Shown: one piece after another, positions 1-6,725 of the stretch | How the letters are laid out: each line of letters opens with the position of its first letter | Position numbering within the stretch: position 1 is the stretch's first letter | Source: Bacteroidaceae bacterium | GTDB lineage: Bacteria > Bacteroidota > Bacteroidia > Bacteroidales > Bacteroidaceae | Assembly: GCA_024695315.1 (NCBI GenBank) | Contig: JAILIJ010000129.1 | Coordinates: 1 to 6,746, forward strand | Length of the DNA: 6,746 bases | Reading direction: 5' to 3' | The notes under the pieces: model-generated | The model's input: only the letters and a program-made list of their open reading frames with translations | What the model was told of the DNA's origin: nothing | Databases searched by the model: none | Translations under genes and position numbers: made by a program

Positions 1-2187
1 GTTTGGACGAGTGAAGTACTTGATAATACCGAATGGTTTATCAGGTCCAAACAGACGATTAGTGCGTGAGAATGCCTGAATAACATCCACATACTGCAAC
101 AGTTTGTCAACATAAAGTGTGTTCACCCATTTTGAGTCGTAGCCTGTAAGCATCTGGGTTACTACAATGAGCATATCCAACTGCTTGTCTTTCTCTAGGT
201 GTTGATAAGGCATCTTATGTGCAAGACGCTTTGCTACATCTTTTTTATATTTAGCGTATGTTGACTGCTGGAAAGTGGTTTCAAACCTCTTATTATAGTC
301 TTCAAGTATTTCAAGAATAGCCTCTTCCTTGTACTCACCTCCACCATTGTTGTCGATAGAGTCATCAAAGATGGCTGTAACATTGTACTCAGGATAATGC
401 TCCTTGAACAAATGATAGTATTCTATTGCCTCCGGAATGTTCTTAGTGGCCAGTATAGCATGGAACTTGCCATTATGACTGAGCATCGGACGTTCCTCTA
501 CAATCTTCTGAACAACAGCCATGTGGTGTGAATCAGTTGTATAGAGCGACTTTGCTTCATCTTCCACCTTCAGCATATCGGTGTCGTTCATCCACTTGTT
601 GTAGATGTCCATCTTTTCCTTATCTTTTTTAATGTCATCTACCGTCTCTGCTTCAGGGTCTGCCTGTCTCAATGCTACTTTCTCTCGAATATCCTGTTCT
701 GGGAATGTATCCTCACGATAGAGGTCAAAACCAAGTACGTTTTTATCAGGAATACCACTTGCAAGGGTATATTTATGGAGCATATCTCCAAATATAACCT
801 CTGTGGTCATCTCACCATGAGCATTCTCTGAGAATATCGGTGTTCCTGTGAATCCGAAGAGAATGGCACGTGGGAAAGTATTCTTAATTGTCAAAAGCAT
901 ACCACTACCACTATCCCTACCAGATCCATTTACGCTTCTATGGCATTCATCAACAATAAACACAACTCGCTTTTTGTTGATATTGTCAATAGTTGACTTT
1001 GGAATATTATTGGCTGCATTTATGCGACTCATCTTCTGTATAGAAGTTACAATAAGGCACTCATCCTTACTGTCACTTTCCAATACTCGTATCAGATTTT
1101 TTGTATCATCCGTGTCGAGCACGTTGTCATCAGCATTTGCAAAGCCACGATACTCGTCAGCCGACTGCGTGCTCAGTTCGATGCGATCAAGCAGGAACAC
1201 CACCTTGTCCGCGTCATTAGCCTTGGCAATGAGCTGGGCTGACTTGAAAGATGTCATCGTTTTGCCAGAACCTGTAGTATGCCAAATATAACCACCCTTA
1301 TGATAGTGGTCATCCCAATTCGTTTCACGCACCCGTTCCCATATCTTGGTGGTTGCAAAGTACTGATAACTGCGGAGAACCTTCAGGATTTCGTCCTTAT
1401 CATCAGCTATAGTGTAGTAGCCCACCATCTGGTGAGCCATCGGGATTGACAGCAAGTTAGCAGCTATGCGCTTCCAGTCGTGAACTTCTTCGTTATTGAA
1501 GTCAGCCCAGTGGAAGTAGAAACTTGGAGAGAAATTTTCCGATGCTCCAGGATTGGCAAAATAGAGAGTCTTCTCTGGAGTCATGGCTACGAATATCTGT
1601 ATCAAAGAGAAGATACCATGTGAGAAGATACCCTCATGGGCATATTTCTTGATTTGGTTCACTGCTTGAGTTACATCCACACCGCTTCGCTTCAGTTCGA
1701 TGTGAACTACAGGCATTCCATTGATGAGCAGCATCACGTCGCCACGACGGGTTGTACCAAGAGGATGATTTGTTTGGAATCGTGGCTGACGAACAATCTG
1801 ATAGACACTCTGGCCTGCTCGTATCTCACGGGCATTAAAGATGGTCAAATAGACCTCTTTGCCATAATTTATCTTATCGTCTGGGTTGTCACGCTTGATC
1901 ATCACTTGTCCACCGTTGATGAACTGATTCACCTCATATGGGTTCTTCAGCGCGTCAACTTGTGTCATGATTTGCTGCATCTCAGTGTCGGTCAGTTTGA
2001 AGTCACCAAGACGATTCATGTCACGATTGTTGTTATAGATAATTGAAGCCCAATTCTTGATGAGGATATCCTCTGTTGGGTTCATAATTACATTAGGCTC
2101 CCAGCCATGTTGTGGAAGGAAGTCTGCAAGTGCTTTCTCAAAATCAAGTTCCTTCAGGAACGGAAGAATCGAAACATCTACTGGCAT
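1..2187 (-). CDS. hsdR: Type I restriction enzyme subunit R, HsdR (partial, C-terminus beyond window)
   Basis: ATP-driven DNA translocase and endonuclease subunit of the type I complex. It binds the HsdM2-HsdS methyltransferase, pulls in DNA flanking an unmethylated site and cuts it. I translated the reverse strand from ATG at 2187: 729 codons stay open to the left edge. The N-terminal nuclease domain (about residues 1-250) has D150, the E164-L-K166 pair and Q178-xxx-Y182, i.e. the PD-(D/E)xK and QxxxY signatures, almost at the EcoR124I positions. The superfamily 2 helicase motor follows: Walker A TGSGKT (305-310), DECH box (413-416), TGTP motif III (447-450), TGYD motif V (681-684) and QAFSRTNR motif VI (704-711). 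The first Met gives a typical HsdR start (FEKALADFL, then IKNWASII) and lies 19 bases after the hsdS stop, with an AT-rich leader and no Shine-Dalgarno. No frameshift or lost catalytic residue is seen. The missing part should be the helical C-terminal domain that docks on HsdM/S. Confidence 0.97.
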   Translation of the reverse strand, partial: MPVDVSILPFLKELDFEKALADFLPQHGWEPNVIMNPTEDILIKNWASIIYNNNRDMNRLGDFKLTDTEMQQIMTQVDALKNPYEVNQFINGGQVMIKRDNPDDKINYGKEVYLTIFNAREIRAGQSVYQIVRQPRFQTNHPLGTTRRGDVMLLINGMPVVHIELKRSGVDVTQAVNQIKKYAHEGIFSHGIFSLIQIFVAMTPEKTLYFANPGASENFSPSFYFHWADFNNEEVHDWKRIAANLLSIPMAHQMVGYYTIADDKDEILKVLRSYQYFATTKIWERVRETNWDDHYHKGGYIWHTTGSGKTMTSFKSAQLIAKANDADKVVFLLDRIELSTQSADEYRGFANADDNVLDTDDTKNLIRVLESDSKDECLIVTSIQKMSRINAANNIPKSTIDNINKKRVVFIVDECHRSVNGSGRDSGSGMLLTIKNTFPRAILFGFTGTPIFSENAHGEMTTEVIFGDMLHKYTLASGIPDKNVLGFDLYREDTFPEQDIREKVALRQADPEAETVDDIKKDKEKMDIYNKWMNDTDMLKVEDEAKSLYTTDSHHMAVVQKIVEERPMLSHNGKFHAILATKNIPEAIEYYHLFKEHYPEYNVTAIFDDSIDNNGGGEYKEEAILEILEDYNKRFETTFQQSTYAKYKKDVAKRLAHKMPYQHLEKDKQLDMLIVVTQMLTGYDSKWVNTLYVDKLLQYVDVIQAFSRTNRLFGPDKPFGIIKYFTRPN

Positions 2188-2206
2188 AAGTATAATTGTT
2201 TTTAGG

Positions 2207-3412
2207 TTATACAAACATATTGTCTAAACAAGCAGATTTAATCTGCTTCAACTTTTCCAAACGCTGGGTCTGGAAAGAAATTTGTGAATCGAGATTCGAA
2301 AAATACTCTCCGATAATCTTTTGCTCATCTTTACTATTAGGAACTTTAATATGAACTTTCTTTAAACTTCCTAAAGTAACTCCACTTTGAGCGCTTCCTC
2401 CCTTAAAGGATAAAATTTGATTTCTCTCTGTTAATAAATTCTGATATATAAACATAGAATCAAAATCTTCATACGTTTCTATTGACACTACAGACTGATT
2501 CGCAGCAGAAGAGAATGTTAGGAAACCTATGTTAGCACATGTAGCACCAGTTATTGCAACTAATATGGATTCTTTTCGGATAAGGTATGCAGAACTTTGG
2601 TTTAGACCTTTTTCTGTGATTTTTTTCTCAACAGCTGATGGATAAATTATACAATTCTGTATGGCTCCAGATTGAAGCCAATTTATACTCCCACCCCAAA
2701 AATCAGGATTAAATGTGGATGGAGTCCCGCCAGCAGTCATAAAACCAACCTCTCCCAAAATTACACTTTTCCATTCCCCTTCAAATCCTTTGAATCTTAC
2801 TCGTGGGGTGGTTTCTCCTTCCTGCGGAAACATCAATTGCAAACTTGCAGCTTTCACCTGTTTGAGAGATTCAATCTTCTTTGAGGTGGTTTGAATAAGA
2901 GAATCAAAAGAACCAAGATAATTAGCTATTGCTTTTTGTTCTTCAAATGTTTTTGGCAGATATAACCTAATGCCTTTTACAAGAGCACCAGAAAGATTGC
3001 CTTGACCACCCTGCAATAAGGCACTAACAATATTTTCTTTCTTAGCTCTAAGATAATGGGAAATGTATTCTGGTGAATAACCTTTCTTGGGATAAATTGC
3101 AAGAATTGCCTGGTTTATAGCTCCATTAATTTTAGAAATGCTAACCTCTCCACTTGTTGCACCATACAGAGCATAAAGTAAGGTTCCTTTTTCTACCATT
3201 CTAGCAGAAGATGAGTTTAGCCCTTCTTCTGTGATGAATAATTGCGTTTTGGTTTCAGAAATTTCGCCTGAACGTATAAAAGGAATATTACCACCATAGT
3301 ATTTTGCTACACCAGCGGATGGTGTACCACCTGAGAAAGATGTGGAAATATCACCAATGGTGTTTTCTTTCCACTCTCCAAAAAAACCTTTTAATCTTAT
3401 TTTTGGCTCCAT
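2207..3412 (-). CDS. hsdS: Type I restriction-modification specificity subunit, HsdS
   Basis: DNA-recognition subunit. It sets the bipartite target of both methylation and restriction and scaffolds two HsdM and the HsdR subunits. The 401-aa length is normal. The protein is an internal duplication. Half 1 begins PKIRLKGFFGEWK (residues 3-15) and half 2 PRVRFKGFEGEWK (203-215). Each continues into a target-recognition domain opening with GGTPS (28-32 and 228-232), and each ends in a conserved helix starting EEQKAIANYL (157) or DEQKIIGEYF (362) and running to LQLMF/LDNMF. The helices act as spacers that set the gap between half-sites. The ATG at 3412 follows the hsdM stop by 2 bases, so translation is probably coupled to hsdM. 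The gene looks more AT-rich than its neighbours in places: 22% GC in bases 2401-2460, against 43% in 4201-4260 of hsdM, by hand count. This fits the exchange of recognition domains common in hsdS. The target sequence cannot be predicted here. Confidence 0.96.
   Translation of the reverse strand: MEPKIRLKGFFGEWKENTIGDISTSFSGGTPSAGVAKYYGGNIPFIRSGEISETKTQLFITEEGLNSSSARMVEKGTLLYALYGATSGEVSISKINGAINQAILAIYPKKGYSPEYISHYLRAKKENIVSALLQGGQGNLSGALVKGIRLYLPKTFEEQKAIANYLGSFDSLIQTTSKKIESLKQVKAASLQLMFPQEGETTPRVRFKGFEGEWKSVILGEVGFMTAGGTPSTFNPDFWGGSINWLQSGAIQNCIIYPSAVEKKITEKGLNQSSAYLIRKESILVAITGATCANIGFLTFSSAANQSVVSIETYEDFDSMFIYQNLLTERNQILSFKGGSAQSGVTLGSLKKVHIKVPNSKDEQKIIGEYFSNLDSQISFQTQRLEKLKQIKSACLDNMFV
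2780..2947 (-). other. Central conserved spacer of HsdS
   Basis: Codes for HsdS residues ~156-211, between the two recognition domains. It holds the long helix from EEQKAIANYL through KKIESLKQVK to LQLMF, then the start of half 2 (PRVRFKGF). The C-terminal end of the protein (residues ~361-401, bases 2210-2332) repeats the helix with DEQKIIGEYF and RLEKLKQIK. In the family these two helices form an antiparallel coiled coil that fixes the distance between the half-sites. The two copies are clearly related as protein but diverged as DNA, so recombination between them within the gene looks unlikely. Confidence 0.75.
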
Positions 3413-3414
3413 AC

Positions 3415-4731
3415 TTACTTCTTGATAAGGTTAGACAAACCGCTGATGGCAAACTCATCACCTGTGAGCTGGTCAATGAGTGTTACAAGATTACTCTCGG
3501 ACTCTTCAATGCCCTGCTCAATTTCGTTATAGGTAACAGCATACTTCTCTCTGAGTGCTTTTATACTGTCGGCAAGAGTCTGTATAATAGAATCAGGTAA
3601 TGCTTCAATAGCAGTGGTGATGGGCTTAATCCATTTCAATTCAAGCAACTGTGCAGTTTGCTTCATATCTAGACTTTGAATGGTCTCAATAGTATGCTGT
3701 TCTAACAGGCCGTCTGCCTCCTTAATTTTCTTTGCGAGTTCTGATGATTTTTCTAGTGCGAGAACAATACTTTTCACTTTATATTCGGTAGAATCCTCCT
3801 CAAACTCATACGCTGACTTTAGTTGAGTTATAATGGCAGTAACCGTCTTCTTGGCAAAAGTGCCATCCTTCGCTTTTGTCATCTCACCCCATAAGTCACT
3901 TGGATTATCTTCAATATACGTTAATTTATCTGATTTCTTTGATAGTTTAAGGTAGGCTTCCAATAGTTCTGTTTCTGGCATGGTGATCTCTTTCAAAATC
4001 TGTTTCCACGCATCGTTTACGTTCTTCTTATCATAGGCAGTATTGTCATCGTTGAGCAAAAGGTCTTGCTCTTCCATATCCAAGTTGCCAAGTAATTCAG
4101 TGAGCATATTATCCTGTTCCTCTTTCGCTTGTTTCAACTGATTCAAAGCCGCTAACTCGTCAGTCTGCAGTGCTTCCTGTACAAGTTCGAAAGGAATGAT
4201 ACGTCCCTTCAAGCCGTCCTCTATTTCCTGTTCATCACCGTTTTTGTCTTTTACCATCTTCATCCTAGGCTCTACCACATTGCAAGCACCGAAGCCCTCG
4301 CTCTGGATGATTTCCACATCGCCCATGATGCTCGACCAGTTATCGGCAAGAATCTGATAGGCAGCATATTTGTCAATAAGCGGCATACCCTCGCAACGGC
4401 GGAAAATGTCAGTAGAAATGATATCGTTCTCTACAACTTCCTTTAACTGCTCTACGTTGTCAATAAGACGGGTGTGGAGCATAGGCTTGAAGTCTTCAAA
4501 AGCAGTTGCGAACCGAGCCTTGAAGTCTTTTACGTCACTATTTTTATGGATTGCTTCCACGATGTCGGCTACCTTGACCGTGAAATACGGTTTATCTTGC
4601 TCAGGTGCGAACAACTCCTGTTGAAGAGAAGGAAATGCGTCCCAATATTCACGGAAGTCAGCAATCTCACTATTAGGTAAGCCACCAAACATCGTGGCGT
4701 AAATATCGTACTTCACAGGGGCCTCACTTGA
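3415..4731 (-). other. C-terminal extension of HsdM (residues ~499-936)
   Basis: This is the part of the hsdM reading frame after the usual HsdM core ends at NLNIPRYVD. It is in frame, without stops, and has coding-like composition. A first segment (~502-680) contains TMFGGLPNSEI, an aromatic stretch around FREYWDAFPSL and a mixed alpha/beta-looking part ending near GRIIPFELV. After that come lysine/glutamate-rich, leucine-rich helices (~683-725, 740-770, 800-850, 880-918) that could form coiled coils. The very end reads LIDQLTGDEFAISGL. No second enzymatic motif is visible. It may pack on HsdS or HsdR in place of the short C-terminal helices of standard HsdM; that role is inferred only. Confidence 0.6.
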
Positions 4732-6225
4732 ATCCACATAGCGAGGAATGTTAAGGTTGTACTCGTTCTTGCGAATCTCGTCGCGAGTTACAACACGAGA
4801 GAAGCCAGGAATCTCCTTACGTTCACGATATGTGTCAGCAATCTTCTTCACATCACAAGCACGTAGCTTGTTCTGCTTGCCATCCTTCACGAAGCCCTTG
4901 CTGGCATCGATGATGAGCACACCCTCATTGCCACGGTTCTTCTTCAGAACCATGATGAGAGTAGGAATACCAGTACCAAAGAAGATTTTGGAAGGAAGAC
5001 CGATGATAGCATCGATGTTGTTCTTCTCGATGAGGTTGGCACGAATCTTACCTTCTGCCTGTCCTTCTTCTTGCAGTTCCAAAGGCAGAAAATTGCCATC
5101 CTTATCGTAAATCTTCGGAGCCTTGCCACGGAACAACACACCATGAGGCATAACAATAGTCATAATGCCGTCGCCCTTTAGGTGGTGCAGTTCATGCAAC
5201 AGAAAAGCATAGTCAGCCTTGGTTCTAGGTGCCACACCATAGTTTTTGAAACGTGGGTCATACTCCATGTCCTTTGGATCCCAATGCTGAGAATAAGGAG
5301 GGTTGCTGACCACTGCATCCACTGCCAGAGGCTTGTCAATCTCAGAACCTTCTTCGTGTATAGGCCAATCTTCTTCAAGCGTGTCAGCACAACGAGTAAC
5401 TATATTTTGAGGGATGATTCCACGCATGACAAGGTTCATACGAGTGAGGTTGTATGTGTTCTCCTTCAATTCTTGGGCATAGTATTTCACCCTGTTCTTG
5501 CCCTGAATATACTTGCTGACAGCCTTACCAATAGTGATAAGCAGAGAACCAGAACCAGATGTCGGGTCGTAGATTTCAAGACTCTCCTTGTTCTTATGGT
5601 GCTCTGCCACAATCTCAGACATAATCTTTGCTACCTCATGAGGAGTATAAAACTCACCAGCTTTCTTTCCGGCATTAGCAGCGAAGTTGCTAATAAGATA
5701 CTCATACACATAGCCCAATACATCGTAGTCCTGAGATCCATCTGTCGGAATGATCTTAATGAGCTTGATAAGTCCCTTCAGTGCTTTTGTTTGCGCACTA
5801 GGATTATCGCCCAATTTGCTGAGACCTTCACGAAGAGTCTTAAAGATGCCGTCATAAACTGATGCATAATTCTCGCTCATCAGACGCTCAAAATTACTGA
5901 GTGCTTCGCTAAGAGTCTGTACACTGAAACTGGTGTCGTTGAGCCACGTTGAGAACAGATACTTATATTCGATGAAGAAACCAATGCGCTCCTGGCACTC
6001 CTTAATGGCATTCTTCATATTCAAATCCTCATAGTTCTCTACAAGTTCGGGTAACTCATCTTCTTCCCACTCACATACCTCTGTGAAGTACTTCACCTCC
6101 GTATCAGAAAGGAACTTATAGAAGATAAGACCAAGGATATAATCCTTATACTCGTTGGCTTCAATCTTATTACGCATTTTGTTGCAGGAGTTGAAGATTC
6201 TGTGTGCAAGTTGTTGCTTATTCAT
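3415..6225 (-). CDS. hsdM: Type I DNA adenine methyltransferase subunit, HsdM (long form)
   Basis: S-adenosylmethionine-dependent N6-adenine methyltransferase subunit. With HsdS it protects host DNA and forms the core of the restriction complex. The HsdM N-terminal helical domain (about 1-160) begins QLAHRIFNSCNKMRN. The methylase domain then shows GEFYTPHEVA (190-199), SAM-binding motif I DPTSGSGSLL (220-229) and catalytic motif IV NPPY (308-311), typical of adenine-N6 enzymes. IIGLPSKIFFGTGIPT (407-422) and NLNIPRYVD (490-498) are family hallmarks. At 936 aa it is far longer than the ~520 aa of EcoKI or EcoR124I HsdM. Residues ~499-936 form an extra region that opens with TMFGGLPNSEI and is helical and charged after ~680. 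I recall similar tails in some long HsdM proteins, so it is probably a subfamily trait rather than a recent fusion, but I could not search. It is the first gene of the operon. Its leader (AATTTCAGCAT before ATG) has no Shine-Dalgarno, as usual in Bacteroidota. Confidence 0.96.
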   Translation of the reverse strand: MNKQQLAHRIFNSCNKMRNKIEANEYKDYILGLIFYKFLSDTEVKYFTEVCEWEEDELPELVENYEDLNMKNAIKECQERIGFFIEYKYLFSTWLNDTSFSVQTLSEALSNFERLMSENYASVYDGIFKTLREGLSKLGDNPSAQTKALKGLIKLIKIIPTDGSQDYDVLGYVYEYLISNFAANAGKKAGEFYTPHEVAKIMSEIVAEHHKNKESLEIYDPTSGSGSLLITIGKAVSKYIQGKNRVKYYAQELKENTYNLTRMNLVMRGIIPQNIVTRCADTLEEDWPIHEEGSEIDKPLAVDAVVSNPPYSQHWDPKDMEYDPRFKNYGVAPRTKADYAFLLHELHHLKGDGIMTIVMPHGVLFRGKAPKIYDKDGNFLPLELQEEGQAEGKIRANLIEKNNIDAIIGLPSKIFFGTGIPTLIMVLKKNRGNEGVLIIDASKGFVKDGKQNKLRACDVKKIADTYRERKEIPGFSRVVTRDEIRKNEYNLNIPRYVDSSEAPVKYDIYATMFGGLPNSEIADFREYWDAFPSLQQELFAPEQDKPYFTVKVADIVEAIHKNSDVKDFKARFATAFEDFKPMLHTRLIDNVEQLKEVVENDIISTDIFRRCEGMPLIDKYAAYQILADNWSSIMGDVEIIQSEGFGACNVVEPRMKMVKDKNGDEQEIEDGLKGRIIPFELVQEALQTDELAALNQLKQAKEEQDNMLTELLGNLDMEEQDLLLNDDNTAYDKKNVNDAWKQILKEITMPETELLEAYLKLSKKSDKLTYIEDNPSDLWGEMTKAKDGTFAKKTVTAIITQLKSAYEFEEDSTEYKVKSIVLALEKSSELAKKIKEADGLLEQHTIETIQSLDMKQTAQLLELKWIKPITTAIEALPDSIIQTLADSIKALREKYAVTYNEIEQGIEESESNLVTLIDQLTGDEFAISGLSNLIKK

Positions 6226-6257
6226 ATGCTGAAATTATTTATTATCAATTACCGGTG

Positions 6258-6265
6258 CAAAGTTA
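6258..6265 (-). promoter_or_regulatory. Probable -7 box of the hsdM-hsdS-hsdR operon promoter
   Basis: On the minus strand this reads TAACTTTG, an exact match to the Bacteroidota sigma-ABfr -7 consensus TAnnTTTG, and it continues into CACC as such promoters often do. Transcription would start near 6250, giving a leader of about 25 nt before the hsdM ATG at 6225. I see no TTG at the expected -33 distance (about 19-21 bp upstream), so the promoter may be weak or need an activator. Confidence 0.6.
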
Positions 6266-6479
6266 GATTGCAATTGTGCAGTCTATTTGCACTGATAAAT
6301 TTTTTTTATTGGTTGCAAAAATAATTTATTTTATTGAAAAAAACGCTAATTTCTGCACAAATTTCTCTTTTAAAGTGCAAAATAATTGATTTTGGAGTCT
6401 ATTTTCATTATTTCTTAGTATAAATCAGGGTAGCAGATAGAGGTTGCACAAAACTGAAAAGAGGAAAAATCCAAATAAA

Positions 6480-6596
6480 TAACAAGTCTCGAACAAGTTC
6501 AACCAAGTTTCAAACAAGTTAGGCACAAGACTCTAACAAGTAAACGTAAGTCTAGAACAAGTTAAACCAAGTATTGAACAAGTTATGAAAAGATAA
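6480..6596 (+). repeat. Helically phased AACAAGT direct-repeat array
   Basis: AACAAGT occurs exactly at 6481, 6492, 6513, 6535, 6556 and 6577. Degenerate copies sit between them: ACCAAGT at 6502, CACAAGA at 6524, CGTAAGT at 6545 and ACCAAGT at 6566. The AAG(T/A) cores start at 6484, 6495, 6505, 6516, 6527, 6538, 6548, 6559, 6569 and 6580, giving steps of 10 or 11 bp (mean about 10.7, one helical turn). Strong and weak copies alternate, so after the first copy the true unit is 21-22 bp. A weaker match (AAGA at 6590) may extend it. Such phasing suggests cooperative binding of a protein on one DNA face, or iteron-like sites. No reading frame runs through it. The binding protein is unknown. Confidence 0.85.
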
Positions 6597-6625
6597 GTAA
6601 AAAGACTGGGAAAACAAAGGAAAAC

Positions 6626-6642
6626 GAAGTTTTTTTTACTTC
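6626..6642. repeat. Small inverted repeat GAAGT/ACTTC with T-rich loop
   Basis: GAAGT (6626-6630) is followed by seven T and then ACTTC (6638-6642). The 5-bp stem is too weak to be a confident terminator, and no gene ends just before it. Its right arm runs on into TTGTGC, so it also includes a reversed ACAAG-type element (ACAAGAAGT on the minus strand). Confidence 0.35.
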
Positions 6643-6644
6643 TT

Positions 6645-6678
6645 GTGCAAAAAAATGCCCAAAAACTTGTTTTTGCAC
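6645..6678. repeat. Perfect 9-bp inverted repeat GTGCAAAAA/TTTTTGCAC
   Basis: The left arm at 6645-6653 and right arm at 6670-6678 are exact reverse complements, separated by 16 bases. Arm centres are 25 bp apart. The spacer contains the ACTTGTT element that forms the -33 region of the rightward promoter. The position suggests an operator for a dimeric regulator, but a short RNA hairpin is also possible. Confidence 0.6.
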
Positions 6679-6697
6679 TCAAAATCTGCTATATTTG
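6666..6697 (+). promoter_or_regulatory. Rightward Bacteroidota-type promoter
   Basis: The -7 box TATATTTG (6690-6697) matches TAnnTTTG exactly. TTG at 6667-6669 gives a -33 element with a 20-bp gap, the expected spacing. Transcription would start around 6703, about 22 nt before the ATG at 6726. The -33 element lies inside a reversed copy of the array word (ACTTGTT, 6665-6671) and inside the 9-bp inverted repeat, so access of RNA polymerase could be controlled by whatever binds these. Confidence 0.65.
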
Positions 6698-6725
6698 CAC
6701 GGATAATCTTTATATCTTGTATTCA

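Larger units (their letters stand above)
6255..6700. repeat. Dispersed GTGCAAA/TTTGCAC words
   Basis: The 7-mer occurs six times in about 450 bases: forward at 6255, 6375 and 6645, reverse at 6286, 6672 and 6694. Near matches (TGCACAAA) are at 6354 and 6446. The copies at 6255 and 6694 are the downstream parts of the two promoter boxes, which explains those. The others are not in full TAnnTTTG boxes. They may be relics of promoter elements, alternative weak promoters or protein sites. Confidence 0.5.
6226..6725. other. Intergenic regulatory region between hsdM and a divergent gene
   Basis: About 500 bases without a supportable gene. Bases 6226-6300 hold the hsdM leader and probable promoter. 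Bases 6301-6480 are very AT-rich (runs of T and A, TTTATTTTATTG-like stretches), with scattered GTGCAAA words and no coding sign. Bases 6480-6596 hold the phased AACAAGT array. Bases 6626-6700 hold a short hairpin, a 9-bp inverted repeat and a rightward promoter. No tRNA, rRNA, CRISPR or insertion-sequence end was recognised here. Confidence 0.8.

Noticed and set aside
848..2046. Open frames on the plus strand within this stretch (848-1291 and 1636-2046)
   Set aside because: They lie antisense to hsdR, whose reverse-strand frame carries all helicase and nuclease motifs. Their peptides show no recognisable domain.
2207..3412. Phase-variable hsdS by site-specific inversion
   Set aside because: No second hsdS fragment, long inverted repeat or recombinase gene is present in the window. 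A partner could exist beyond the left edge, but there is no evidence for it here.
4370..5862. Plus-strand frames of 68-226 codons and short minus-strand frames opposite or within hsdM
   Set aside because: All overlap hsdM in other frames. The longest (5182-5862, plus) is a composition by-product opposite the methylase core, and no promoter or family resemblance was seen.
6301..6420. Replication or transfer origin suggested by the AT-rich run
   Set aside because: AT-richness alone is usual for intergenic DNA in this group. No DnaA boxes, replication gene or relaxase were seen.
6480..6596. CRISPR array
   Set aside because: The repeat unit is 7-9 bp with only 3-4 bp between copies, and the sequences between are not unique spacers of 30 bp or more.
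6626..6642. Rho-independent terminator
   Set aside because: The stem has only 5 bp, the T run is in the loop rather than after the stem, and no gene ends before it on either strand.
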